A program made the translations under genes and the position numbers. Below are positions 1 to 8,184 of a DNA stretch of 15,900 nt, piece after piece. The notes beneath the pieces are model-generated. The model made no database searches and was not told where the DNA came from. It saw only the letters and a list, made by a program, of their open reading frames with translations. Source of the DNA: Methanocorpusculum sp. (GTDB lineage: Archaea > Halobacteriota > Methanomicrobia > Methanomicrobiales > Methanocorpusculaceae); contig DALTVX010000060.1 of the NCBI GenBank assembly GCA_029987395.1, forward strand, positions 1 through 15,900, in the 5' to 3' direction. How positions within the stretch are numbered: the first letter of the stretch is position 1; each line of letters begins with the position of its first letter.

Positions 1-34
1 CAAAATAATAAAGGTTTAGATAACTCGAATGAGC

Positions 35-40
35 AGGGAG
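35..40 (+). promoter_or_regulatory. Shine-Dalgarno site that decides the pycB start
   Basis: The bases AGGGAG end six bases before the ATG at 47. An in-frame ATG at 29 lies upstream of this site and so cannot use it. The site and the family-typical N-terminus both favour 47. Confidence 0.65.
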
Positions 41-46
41 AACATA

Positions 47-1780
47 ATGACAAAACTCAATATTACCGACACAACGCTCCGTGACGCTCATCAGTCACTA
101 GCGGCAACGCGTATGCGGACCGAAGATATGCTCGGTCTCGCACGCGAGATGGAAAAAGCCGGCTTCTGGTCCGTTGAAGCCTGGGGCGGGGCAACATTTG
201 ATACATGTATTAGATACTTAAATGATGATCCGTGGGATCGTCTTCGGACCCTTCGCGAAATATTCGTGAAAACGCCGATCCAGATGCTTCTTAGGGGACA
301 AAACCTCGTTGGATACCGTCACTACCCCGACGACGTCGTGGACAAATTCGTCTCTGCCGCATCAGAAAACGGTGTCCGTGTTTTCAGGGTCTTTGACGCT
401 CTCAACGATATCAGAAATATGAAGAGGGCCATGACCCAGGTCCTTGAACATGGAGATCACCTGCAGGGCACAATATGCTATACCACCAGCCCTGTTCACA
501 GCATCGCCGGATTCATCAATATGGCTGAGGAATTGTATAACCTTGGCAGCAACTCGATCTGTATCAAAGATATGGCAGGGCTCATCATGCCTGAGGTAGC
601 CCGTGAACTGATCACCGGCATCAAAGACCACCTCGACATTCCGGTATGTCTTCACTCCCACTCGACCAGCGGCATCGCTCCCTTGAGTTATCAGGCGGCG
701 ATCGAAGCAGGTGTTGATATCCTCGATACCGCTATGTCTCCCTTTGCCGGGGGAACAAGCCAACCGGCAACAGAAAGTATCGTGGCATCTGTTATTGGGA
801 CCCCTCGCGACACAAATATCTCCCTTTCAACTCTTCGTTCAATAAAAATAGCAGCTGCAAATATCAGATGTAAATATGAATGCCTTATCGACCCCATCTC
901 AGTTAGGATCGACAGTGACGTTCTGGTGTATCAACTCCCCGGCGGCATGATCTCAAACCTTGTCTCCCAGCTCAAAGAGCAGAATGCTCTCGAAAGAATG
1001 GATGATGTCCTCACCGAGATCCCGAAGGTCAGAGCTGATCTTGGGTACCCGCCTCTGGTGACTCCTACCTCCCAGATCGTCGGAACTCAGGCTGTCTTGA
1101 ATGTATTGATGGGCGGAAGCTACAAGACCGTCACTAATGAAGTTCGTGACTATCTCAAAGGATTGTACGGGAAGAGTCCCAAACTTCTGGATGAGGATCT
1201 CGTCACCTCGATCATCGGAGATACACCTCGTGTCTCCTGCCGGCCGGCCGACACTCTTGAGCCAATCTATGCCAAGATGAAGAAAGATGCTGAATCACAG
1301 GGACTCATCAAAAAGGAGGAGGATATCCTCACCTACATTCTTTATCCCGCCATTGCCCCGGCATTTCTTAAAGGAGAAAAGAAAGCCGAAGAATTCCCGG
1401 CACCTCCGGCCTCTATCAGCGGGATCGCTCCCGTTGAATATGATCTCCCCAGATCCATGGAGGTCGAGGTCGATGGCGAGATATATGCCGTCCGTATCCT
1501 CTCTGTTGAAGGAGAGGCGATCGTTAGTTCAGTGAAATCGACCGATACTCGTCACCGCGGAGACGTTCCCGGCGGTGTGAAGAGCAGTATCCAGGGTATG
1601 GTACTTGACATCAAAGTCCGGGCAGGTCAGAAGGTATCTGCTGGTGAGACCCTCCTCGTTCTCGAGGCAATGAAGATGGAGAACCCGGTCGTCAGCCCGA
1701 TCGATGGTACGGTGACCGTGATCTTCGTCGAGAACGGTGCAGTTGTCCAGAGCGGGGACGTTCTCGTGGTGGTGCAATGA
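47..1780 (+). CDS. pycB: Pyruvate carboxylase subunit B (carboxyltransferase plus biotin carrier)
   Basis: This is the biotin-carrying subunit of the two-subunit archaeal pyruvate carboxylase, 577 residues from the ATG at 47. It moves CO2 from carboxybiotin to pyruvate to give oxaloacetate. The carboxyltransferase barrel begins with DTTLRDAHQSL, where Asp13 should be a metal ligand. Lys174 in CIKDMAGL is the expected carbamylated lysine, and His203 and His205 in LHSHSTSG are the other metal ligands. The C-terminal biotinyl domain carries EAMKMENP with the biotin lysine at 543. The ATG at 29 would add six residues, but the Shine-Dalgarno at 35-40 and the family N-terminus favour 47. The stop overlaps the pycA start as ATGA. 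An oxaloacetate decarboxylase alpha subunit is similar, but the adjacent biotin carboxylase subunit settles the call. Confidence 0.95.
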   Translation: MTKLNITDTTLRDAHQSLAATRMRTEDMLGLAREMEKAGFWSVEAWGGATFDTCIRYLNDDPWDRLRTLREIFVKTPIQMLLRGQNLVGYRHYPDDVVDKFVSAASENGVRVFRVFDALNDIRNMKRAMTQVLEHGDHLQGTICYTTSPVHSIAGFINMAEELYNLGSNSICIKDMAGLIMPEVARELITGIKDHLDIPVCLHSHSTSGIAPLSYQAAIEAGVDILDTAMSPFAGGTSQPATESIVASVIGTPRDTNISLSTLRSIKIAAANIRCKYECLIDPISVRIDSDVLVYQLPGGMISNLVSQLKEQNALERMDDVLTEIPKVRADLGYPPLVTPTSQIVGTQAVLNVLMGGSYKTVTNEVRDYLKGLYGKSPKLLDEDLVTSIIGDTPRVSCRPADTLEPIYAKMKKDAESQGLIKKEEDILTYILYPAIAPAFLKGEKKAEEFPAPPASISGIAPVEYDLPRSMEVEVDGEIYAVRILSVEGEAIVSSVKSTDTRHRGDVPGGVKSSIQGMVLDIKVRAGQKVSAGETLLVLEAMKMENPVVSPIDGTVTVIFVENGAVVQSGDVLVVVQ

Positions 1781-3279
1781 GTAAAAACGATTACTTCGAC
1801 AAAGTATTGGTTGCCAACCGGGGAGAGATCGCGATCCGCGTCATGCGTGCCTGCCGAGAAATGGGCATAGAAACCGTAGCCGTTTACTCAGAAGCAGATG
1901 CAAATGCCTTACACGTGAAGTATGCCGATGAAGCATTTCTCATCGGGGCTGCCCATCCGACAAAAAGTTATCTCAATATGGAAAGGATCCTCGAGGTCGC
2001 CGATATGGCGGGAGTTGACGCGATCCATCCAGGATACGGGTTTCTTGCAGAAAAATCAGCCTTTTCCGGAGCAGTAACAAGGGCAGGATTTACATTTATC
2101 GGTCCATCTGAAGCCACCATCAAAATGATGGGTTCGAAAATCGACTCCAAGCAGTCTATGCATGACGCCGGGGTTCCTGTTCTTCCCTGGACCCATAGTA
2201 CCGATCATGATGAGGCAAAAGCATTTGCCGAATCTATCGGTTTTCCGGTCATCGTTAAAGCATCCGCCGGTGGTGGTGGGATCGGCATGTCGATCGTCAA
2301 CAATGAGGCTGAACTTGATGAAGCGATCGCAAAATGCAGCAGAACTGCGGCATCAGCTTTTGGTGACCCAACGGTGTTCATCGAAAAATATCTGGCAAGA
2401 CCCCGTCACATCGAGGTCCAGATCTTCGCCGACTCCAAAGGCGATGTGATCCACATGTTTGAGCGTGATTGCTCTATCCAAAGACGTCATCAAAAACTTA
2501 TCGAAGAATCACCATGCCCCATCATGACCGATGAACTTCGTGAAAGAATGACCCAGTCTGCTATCACTGTTGCAAAAACCTGCGATTATGAAAACGCGGG
2601 GACCGTGGAATTCCTGTATGACTCAGGGAATTATTATTTTATGGAGATGAACACCCGTCTGCAGGTCGAACACACCGTGACCGAGTTGATCACCGGCCTC
2701 GATATGGTACGAATGCAGATCCAGGTCGCAGCAGGCGAACCGCTTCCCTATGCTCAGGATCAGATAACCTGCCGTGGACATGCGATCGAGTGCCGGGTGA
2801 ATGCCGAGGATCCGATGAACAACTTCCAGGCCGACGCAGGAAAAATCAGCCGTTATCGTTCTCCGGGGGGCCCTGGTATCAGGATCGACAGTTGTATCCA
2901 CGCAGGATACTCCATCCCGCCTCTGTATGACTCGATGATCGCAAAACTTTGTGCCAGAGCAATGACCCGTGAGGAAACCGTCGCCAGAATGCGCCGCGCC
3001 CTCACCGAATATGTCATCATCGGCGTGAAGACAACACTTCCCCTCCATTATGCAGTGATGAACCATCCCGACTTTATTTCAGGAAACACTCACACGCACT
3101 TCCTTCAGGATCCAGAAATTACTCGGTCTCTCGCTCGGTATATGCGTGAAAGTGAGACCCGTATGAACCAGCTTGGTGATTCCCTCCGTCAGGGCAAGGA
3201 AAAAACCATAGCAGTTACGGCTGCGGTGAGCGCATATATGAGCGCTCTTGCGGCCAAAAAAGGGCAGAAGAAAGAATAA
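1777..3279 (+). CDS. pycA: Pyruvate carboxylase subunit A (biotin carboxylase)
   Basis: This 500-residue protein is the ATP-dependent biotin carboxylase that charges the biotin of PycB with bicarbonate. The N-terminal domain starts KVLVANRGEIAIR (9-21). The ATP-grasp core has Lys161 and the glycine loop GGGGIGM (165-171), then FMEMNTRLQVEHTVTE (288-303), which contains the metal- and substrate-binding Glu290, Asn292 and Arg294 and the catalytic Glu298. The C-terminal biotin carboxylase domain follows, to about 450. There is no biotin carrier domain, as expected when the carrier sits on PycB. Length is normal for archaeal PycA. Acetyl-CoA carboxylase biotin carboxylase is the nearest alternative, but the pycB neighbour with a four-base overlap supports pyruvate carboxylase. 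The last 40 residues are a charged tail of low conservation. Confidence 0.95.
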   Translation: MSKNDYFDKVLVANRGEIAIRVMRACREMGIETVAVYSEADANALHVKYADEAFLIGAAHPTKSYLNMERILEVADMAGVDAIHPGYGFLAEKSAFSGAVTRAGFTFIGPSEATIKMMGSKIDSKQSMHDAGVPVLPWTHSTDHDEAKAFAESIGFPVIVKASAGGGGIGMSIVNNEAELDEAIAKCSRTAASAFGDPTVFIEKYLARPRHIEVQIFADSKGDVIHMFERDCSIQRRHQKLIEESPCPIMTDELRERMTQSAITVAKTCDYENAGTVEFLYDSGNYYFMEMNTRLQVEHTVTELITGLDMVRMQIQVAAGEPLPYAQDQITCRGHAIECRVNAEDPMNNFQADAGKISRYRSPGGPGIRIDSCIHAGYSIPPLYDSMIAKLCARAMTREETVARMRRALTEYVIIGVKTTLPLHYAVMNHPDFISGNTHTHFLQDPEITRSLARYMRESETRMNQLGDSLRQGKEKTIAVTAAVSAYMSALAAKKGQKKE

Positions 3280-3303
3280 TTTATTTTTTTATTTTTATTT
3301 TTT
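3280..3303 (+). terminator. T-rich terminator after pycA
   Basis: Directly after the pycA stop the plus strand is almost pure T with scattered A, containing runs of seven, five and six T. This is the usual form of an archaeal terminator. It also contains the stop codon of the convergent tfrB gene, so the two transcription units end on top of each other. Confidence 0.6.
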
Positions 3304-4722
3304 ATAGCCTTCCAGCATCAGGCTCGCAATATTTTTGACCGGCAACCCTGTCACCTGCTGGAGATGAAATTCGCAGAATGGGCAGACAGTTATGACGCAA
3401 TCTGCGCCCGTTTCTTTTACCATCTCGGCACGAACTGCTCCCATTTTCGCAGCCACTTCAGGTTGACCGGATTTCACTCCCCCACCTGCCCCGCAGCATC
3501 TGGCAGGCATCTCCACGAATTTTTCAGCAACCGAATTCAACAAAGTTCTAGGTTGTTCTGAGATACCCTGCCCTCTAAGCAGATGACAAGGATCGTGATA
3601 CGTGTAGGTACCTGCCACTTTCTCAGGCATTTTATATCCGATCTCGCAGAGAAGCTCGGTGATATCAACGACTCTAAAGGGTGTGTCGTAATCATTTTTC
3701 AGCGTTGAACCGCATCCTGCACAGATGGTTAGAACCGTATCCACACCTGCTTTCACAAATGCATCGATGTTTCGTTTCTGCAGTTCGGGAATGAATCCAT
3801 CCTGTCCTGTTCTGATCAGCGGTGAACCGCAGCAGACCTGATCTTTTGGAATGATGACCCGGATCCCGTTCAGGCGCAAAACCTCCATTGCATCAAGAGC
3901 CGGCTGGATCACTCGTCCATTGAACATACATCCGACGAAAAATCCAACGGTCGCCCGGACCTCTCCCTCAGGTTCGATCACATCTGGTATTTGCTCAAGG
4001 AAAGTTCGCTCCTTTCGCTCGACCGAGCGCCCAGTTTTTTCTATGAGAGATGCAAGGGCTTTGTGGGCAGGCAGAGATAGACCTCTCTTTGATGCTACTG
4101 CCCGGAGTTTTTCTATGGCTTTTCGTGGGGTATCAATCTTTTTTGGGCAGACCTCAACACATTTATGGCAGATGGTGCAGGAAAACAATCCTTTGTCGAT
4201 GGCTTCCACGATCCTGTCATCCGTGTCCCGCGGATCGAGATTCAGTCTTTGTTCCTGCCGCATGATCGTCGGGCCTTTGTAACCAGAGGCCGAGATCACT
4301 GGGCAGGCAGAGATACAGGAGTAGCATTCTATGCACTCCCGCAGAGGTTTGATCTCTTCGATTTCCTCATGAGTTATAGGCGTACAGGAGCATCCGCTGT
4401 TCATCCATGCGATCTGCGCTATCACGGGGGCAATATCAGTAACGAGATCCCTGATCCTTGGGAGTTCGAGCGGTTCGATGACGTCACCTTCGCGTGCCTC
4501 CTGCATGCATGCAAGAACCGGTTCACCGTTCACCCGAACGGCACATGAACCACACTGTCCTCCGCGGCAGCAGTGCCGATAGGCAAAGCCCGCGTCAATC
4601 GTATCTCTGACATAGTCTAGTACATTGAGCACTCTTGCAGACTCCTTGACGTCGACATCATACTCTACAAAGTGGGGAGGTTCTCCGGTATCCGGATCGA
4701 AACGTGATATTTTTACTTTCAT
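3295..4722 (-). CDS. tfrB: Thiol:fumarate reductase subunit B (Fe-S subunit with heterodisulfide-reductase-like domain)
   Basis: This 475-residue subunit passes electrons from the thiols coenzyme M and coenzyme B to the flavin subunit, forming the CoM-S-S-CoB heterodisulfide as fumarate is reduced. Three parts are visible. Residues 1-100 form a 2Fe-2S ferredoxin domain with Cys51, Cys52, Cys57, Cys60 and Cys72. Residues 125-200 hold two 4Fe-4S motifs, Cys130/133/136/140 and Cys182/185/188/192. Residues 258-460 hold two CCG (cysteine-rich) domains like those of HdrB: Cys265, Cys297-298, Cys334 and Cys337, then Cys379, Cys409-410, Cys447 and Cys450. The CCG half separates TfrB from ordinary SdhB/FrdB, which lack it, although some succinate dehydrogenases also carry CCG domains. 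The start overlaps the tfrA stop as ATGA. No membrane anchor gene is nearby, in keeping with a soluble enzyme. Confidence 0.88.
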   Translation of the reverse strand: MKVKISRFDPDTGEPPHFVEYDVDVKESARVLNVLDYVRDTIDAGFAYRHCCRGGQCGSCAVRVNGEPVLACMQEAREGDVIEPLELPRIRDLVTDIAPVIAQIAWMNSGCSCTPITHEEIEEIKPLRECIECYSCISACPVISASGYKGPTIMRQEQRLNLDPRDTDDRIVEAIDKGLFSCTICHKCVEVCPKKIDTPRKAIEKLRAVASKRGLSLPAHKALASLIEKTGRSVERKERTFLEQIPDVIEPEGEVRATVGFFVGCMFNGRVIQPALDAMEVLRLNGIRVIIPKDQVCCGSPLIRTGQDGFIPELQKRNIDAFVKAGVDTVLTICAGCGSTLKNDYDTPFRVVDITELLCEIGYKMPEKVAGTYTYHDPCHLLRGQGISEQPRTLLNSVAEKFVEMPARCCGAGGGVKSGQPEVAAKMGAVRAEMVKETGADCVITVCPFCEFHLQQVTGLPVKNIASLMLEGYKK

Positions 4723-6347
4723 AGTTTTCCCTCCAAGATTTCAATACCTGATTTGCCTTTGACAAAGAAGGTGTGCCCAAACGGCGATGTTTCGTTCGTC
4801 CAGGTTTGTTTTATATCGGTCCGTGTGTGGGCCCCTCTCGACTCCCGTCTAAGCATGGCACCTTCGATAACAAGTTGTGCGACAAGAAGCATATTTTCTG
4901 TTATCACTGCGTCGGGAAGTTCACGTGGAGATTCGATTTTCAGCGGGATGTTCTGAAGTTTTTGGATCTCCCGCATAGCTACCCTGAGATCAAGCTCGTT
5001 TCGGTAGATCCCGACATTGTTCCACATGATCGTCTTCATCGATCTTCGAACATCAGCAGACTTCTTCGAGCCTTGATAATAGGATGCTAATTTGTCTTCT
5101 GCTGCTTTGATCTGATTTGCATCGATACGCCGCGAGGTCCGATCGGTTTTGCCTGCCGAGATCCCTGCTCTTCTTCCAAACACCTGAGTGTCGGTAAGAG
5201 CGTTTCCGCCAAGTCTGTTTCCCCCGTGGATACCACCTGTGACTTCTCCTGCTGCATAGAGATGTGGCACAGTTGTCTTTGCCTCGGGAGTTATTTTGAG
5301 CCCTCCCATGAAATGGTGGGCTGTTGGTGCGACCTCCATAGGTTCGTTTCTGATATCCACGCCGAACTGAAGGAATTGGTTGAGCATGATCGGAAGGCGT
5401 GTCTCGATATGTTCACGTGGGAGATGACTCACGTCAAGCCAGACACCTCCATGATCTGTTCCTCGTCCTTCAAGGACCTCTGTCGCGATCCCTCTGGCGA
5501 CGACGTCTCGTGTGGACAACTCCATCCGTGCTGGATCATATTTTGTCATGAACCGCTCGCCGATCGCGTTTTTGAGGATCCCACCTTCTCCTCTCACAGC
5601 TTCGGTTATCAGGCGTCCGCGGGAGTCATACGGTGTGACCGCCCCTGTTGGATGGAACTGGACCTGTTCCATATCGATGAGTTCTGCTCCAGCGCGGTAT
5701 CCTAAAGCGTATCCATCCCCCGTCCCTGCGGTCGAGTTGGTCGTCGTATCATAGATCTGCCCTGCCCCTCCGGTCGCAAGGACCACCGAATCGGCAGTGA
5801 TCACTCCTAAATTCCCTTCTCTGTCACAGGTGATCGCCCCGTTTACCCGATCATCATCTTTCAGCAGATCAAGAACAGTCACTTCGTTCTCGATTCTGAC
5901 AGATGAACCTCGAAGTTTTTCGAGAAGGGTCATCACCAGTTCATGACCAGTATGATCTCCGGCAAAACAGGTCCTGGCACATCGCTGTCCGCCAAAAGGC
6001 CGCTGGGCTATTGTATCATCTTTTGCTAAATCGAAGATCGCTCCCCATGAAAACAGATCTCGGATGCGTGCCGAAGCCTCTGAAGCGAGAATTTCCACAA
6101 GAGCTTCATCATTGAGAAACGCCCCGCCTTTTAGTGTATCTTCGAAATGGGTCTGTACCGAATCCTCATCATTCAATACAGCATTGTACCCGCCTTCTGC
6201 CATAACGGTACACCCGCCTTTGCCGGTGATGGTTTTGGAAACAATGATCGTCTCACCAAACCTTTCTGCTTCAACAGCGGCACGGATCCCTGCGCCGCCG
6301 GAACCTATGACAAGCACATGACAGTCTAATTTGTTTTCGATGCCCAT
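4719..6347 (-). CDS. tfrA: Thiol:fumarate reductase subunit A (flavoprotein)
   Basis: This 542-residue FAD subunit reduces fumarate to succinate. The dinucleotide-binding motif GSGGAG lies at 15-20. Active-site elements of the fumarate reductase/succinate dehydrogenase family include FHPTG (231-235), RGEGG (252-256), STRD with Arg280, and the His pair in TAHHFMGG (342-349). The C-terminal FAD motif is AAGEVTGGIHGGNRLGGNAL (365-384). The stretch following the nucleotide-binding fold (SKTITGKGG) has no histidine where SdhA and FrdA bind FAD covalently, so I infer non-covalent FAD, as in soluble archaeal enzymes and L-aspartate oxidase. L-aspartate oxidase is the main alternative, but the overlapping tfrB argues against it. 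An AAGGG motif six bases before the ATG may be its ribosome binding site. It probably feeds the reductive branch towards succinyl-CoA and 2-oxoglutarate. Confidence 0.88.
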   Translation of the reverse strand: MGIENKLDCHVLVIGSGGAGIRAAVEAERFGETIIVSKTITGKGGCTVMAEGGYNAVLNDEDSVQTHFEDTLKGGAFLNDEALVEILASEASARIRDLFSWGAIFDLAKDDTIAQRPFGGQRCARTCFAGDHTGHELVMTLLEKLRGSSVRIENEVTVLDLLKDDDRVNGAITCDREGNLGVITADSVVLATGGAGQIYDTTTNSTAGTGDGYALGYRAGAELIDMEQVQFHPTGAVTPYDSRGRLITEAVRGEGGILKNAIGERFMTKYDPARMELSTRDVVARGIATEVLEGRGTDHGGVWLDVSHLPREHIETRLPIMLNQFLQFGVDIRNEPMEVAPTAHHFMGGLKITPEAKTTVPHLYAAGEVTGGIHGGNRLGGNALTDTQVFGRRAGISAGKTDRTSRRIDANQIKAAEDKLASYYQGSKKSADVRRSMKTIMWNNVGIYRNELDLRVAMREIQKLQNIPLKIESPRELPDAVITENMLLVAQLVIEGAMLRRESRGAHTRTDIKQTWTNETSPFGHTFFVKGKSGIEILEGKL

Positions 6348-6408
6348 TTCGAACCCTTAGTTGTACTTATAGGAGGAGAGAAGAGATAAAAGCAAGGGAA
6401 AAGGGAGA

Positions 6409-6684
6409 TTATATCTCAAGAATTATCTCTCCATTTGGGTTCGTGTAATATTTTGTCACGGTCCCGTCGGGCTCAGTGATCGTATATCGGATGTTTCCTT
6501 CTAGGTCAGTAAACCATTTCGAGATCGTTTTGTCGATGAAATGGATGGACCCTTCGGCTTCACTTCCTGTGAAAATATTTCCATCCTTATCAGTATATTG
6601 TGATGGTTCACTCGGCTGTGATACACATCCTGCAGAAATAATCAGGAGCATAAGGATCATTCCGAAAGTCAATATTTTTTTCAT
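6409..6684 (-). CDS. Small predicted lipoprotein with repeated short motif
   Basis: I do not recognise a family for this 91-residue protein. It starts with Lys-Lys and a hydrophobic stretch (residues 4-18) and then SAGC with Cys20, a plausible lipobox, so it is probably exported and lipid-anchored outside the membrane. The mature part has a motif of the form T-[DEN]-x-[DEN]-G-[NTE]-[IV] at residues 31, 59, 70 and 81; the last three are spaced exactly 11 residues apart, which suggests short beta hairpins. No Shine-Dalgarno precedes the ATG, and a TATA-like stretch centred about 25 bases upstream fits a leaderless message. It lies 61 bases upstream of tfrA on the same strand, but a functional link is not evident. 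Confidence 0.65.
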   Translation of the reverse strand: MKKILTFGMILMLLIISAGCVSQPSEPSQYTDKDGNIFTGSEAEGSIHFIDKTISKWFTDLEGNIRYTITEPDGTVTKYYTNPNGEIILEI

Positions 6685-6703
6685 GGAACTGTATTTGCCC
6701 GAA

Positions 6704-6714
6704 TAATTGATATC
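6704..6714 (-). promoter_or_regulatory. Possible TATA box for the lipoprotein gene
   Basis: On the minus strand this reads GATATCAATTA, centred about 25 bases before the ATG at 6684. That is the spacing expected if transcription starts at or very near the start codon. The match is loose. Confidence 0.35.
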
Positions 6715-6732
6715 CTTTCCTCACATCCCGCA

Positions 6733-6743
6733 GAGTATATCTC
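6733..6743 (+). promoter_or_regulatory. Possible TATA box for lysC-purM
   Basis: GAGTATATCTC is a TATA-like element whose usual start point would fall near 6765, giving a leader of about 28 bases that includes the lysC ribosome binding site. The element is nearly palindromic and also reads as TATA-like towards the lipoprotein gene. Confidence 0.35.
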
Positions 6744-6777
6744 TAGCTAGAACCCATAATTTACACAACTATTCAAA

Positions 6778-6786
6778 GGTGTGATC
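6778..6786 (+). promoter_or_regulatory. Shine-Dalgarno site that decides the lysC start
   Basis: GGTGTGATC resembles the archaeal anti-16S consensus GGAGGTGATC and ends six bases before the ATG at 6793. A GTG at 6781 lies inside the site and so is unlikely to be the start, although it is in frame. Confidence 0.6.
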
Positions 6787-6792
6787 AATAAG

Positions 6793-8184
6793 ATGCGGCT
6801 CGTAATGAAATTCGGTGGGACTTCGGTTGGAGATGAACAAGCTATCGCCAAAGTCGTTGATCTCATCAAAAAATCCCGTGAGGAAGGTAATGAAATCGCA
6901 GTTGTTGTTTCGGCAATGACGAAGGTGACCGACCAGATCATAGCGGAGGCTGAAGGGATCGTCAGCTGTACAGACAAGAAGAATCTGGATAAATTTATTG
7001 CAGATCTCAGGGAAAGACACCTTAAGGCTCTCCGAGTTGTGGCACCAGATCTTTTCGATGAAGTCACAACCCACATCGATCTAAGACTTGACCGGCTCAG
7101 AAATATCCTCATCGCCGTGAATAATCTCCGTGAGCTCACGCCGCGCTCCCGTGACTACATCATCTCCTTTGGTGAAAAACTCTCTGCCCCGATCGTATCA
7201 GCGGCACTGCGGCAGGTGGGTATCCCCTCATTCCAGATAAGTGGTTGTGACGCCGGGATCCTGACCGATGGTGTTCACGGCGCGGGAACTGCTTTGCCGG
7301 GAAGTTATCCCCGTATCATGGAAAAGATCGGTTCCCGCCTTGGAACTGAAGTCCCGGTGATCCAGGGATTTGCCGGCTGTTCCCCCGAAGGAGCAGTGAC
7401 CACCCTTGGACGAAGCGGTTCGGATTATTCCGCAGCGATCATTGGGGCGGGGATCGAGGCTGATGATATCATCATCTGGACCGATGTAGACGGCGTTATG
7501 ACCACGGACCCTCGGCTTATTCCTGAAGCTCGTGTCATAGATTCGCTTTCTTTCCTTGAGATGATGGAGATGTCGTACTTTGGTGCAAAGGTGATCCACC
7601 CACGGGCCCTTATTCCTGCAATGGAGAAAAATATCCCAGTCCATGTGAAAAACACCTTCAACATAAACCATCCCGGAACTGTTGTGATCAAAGAAAGCCA
7701 TGCCGATAAACGTATCGTCAAGGCCGTTTCACTGATCAAAAACAGTTGTATGATCAGTATCAGTGGATTTGCTGCCGGAAGGCCGGGAGTTGCCGGAGAG
7801 ATCTTTACAGCTCTTGCGGCCGCGGGGGTAAACGTTATGCTCATCAGTCAGGGATCTTCTGAGATGAACATCTCACTTATTATCACAGATGAGCAGATCA
7901 AACCCGCAAATAAAGCACTGACCCAGATCAAGAACAAAGGATTCATTCGTGAGTTCACCCTTGAAAAGGATGTGAGCGTGGTTTCAGTTGTCGGGGCTGG
8001 TATGGCAGGGACCCCCGGGACTCTGTTTAGGATCTTCCACGGTCTTGGTCTTGCGAAGATCAATGTGATGATGCTTTCACAAGGATCAGAGGTAAACGTT
8101 TCTTTTGTCGTGAAAGAGACGGACGGTGTTCGGGCTGTTCGAGCGATCCATGAGGAGTATGATCTCGATAAGGAGGAAGCATGA
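6793..8184 (+). CDS. lysC: Aspartate kinase (aspartokinase)
   Basis: Aspartokinase phosphorylates L-aspartate, the first step towards lysine, threonine, methionine and diaminopimelate. The 463-residue protein has KFGGTS at 6-11, FGEKLSA near 126-132, SGSDYSAA at 208-215 and WTDVDGVMTTDPR at 229-241, all kinase-domain signatures for ATP and aspartate binding. Two ACT domains follow, at about 320-385 and 395-460, each with a MLISQGSSE/MLSQGSEVN type motif, so feedback control by an end-product amino acid is likely; which one cannot be read from the sequence. It is a monofunctional enzyme with no homoserine dehydrogenase domain. I chose 6793 over the GTG at 6781 because of the ribosome binding site. 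Its stop overlaps the purM start as ATGA. The symbol lysC stands for the family and does not imply lysine sensitivity. Confidence 0.92.
   Translation: MRLVMKFGGTSVGDEQAIAKVVDLIKKSREEGNEIAVVVSAMTKVTDQIIAEAEGIVSCTDKKNLDKFIADLRERHLKALRVVAPDLFDEVTTHIDLRLDRLRNILIAVNNLRELTPRSRDYIISFGEKLSAPIVSAALRQVGIPSFQISGCDAGILTDGVHGAGTALPGSYPRIMEKIGSRLGTEVPVIQGFAGCSPEGAVTTLGRSGSDYSAAIIGAGIEADDIIIWTDVDGVMTTDPRLIPEARVIDSLSFLEMMEMSYFGAKVIHPRALIPAMEKNIPVHVKNTFNINHPGTVVIKESHADKRIVKAVSLIKNSCMISISGFAAGRPGVAGEIFTALAAAGVNVMLISQGSSEMNISLIITDEQIKPANKALTQIKNKGFIREFTLEKDVSVVSVVGAGMAGTPGTLFRIFHGLGLAKINVMMLSQGSEVNVSFVVKETDGVRAVRAIHEEYDLDKEEA
8170..8177 (+). promoter_or_regulatory. Strong Shine-Dalgarno for purM inside lysC
   Basis: AAGGAGGA lies in the last codons of lysC, three bases before the purM ATG at 8181. 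This is one of the strongest such sites in the window. It suggests purM can be initiated independently as well as by coupling to lysC translation. Confidence 0.7.

Noticed and set aside
2623..3066. Long open frame on the minus strand inside pycA (147 codons), and similar antisense frames in pycB, tfrA, lysC and purM
   Set aside because: They lie wholly within well-identified genes, have His/Cys-rich or low-complexity translations, no ribosome sites and no recognisable domains.
4719..6347. L-aspartate oxidase (NadB) as the identity of the flavoprotein
   Set aside because: The overlapping gene for a 2Fe-2S/4Fe-4S/CCG subunit is typical of thiol:fumarate reductase, and no NAD synthesis genes are adjacent.
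6371..6379. Perfect plus-strand ribosome-site-like bases AGGAGGAGA
   Set aside because: No plus-strand start codon or coding frame follows; on the minus strand it is simply a pyrimidine-rich stretch upstream of tfrA.
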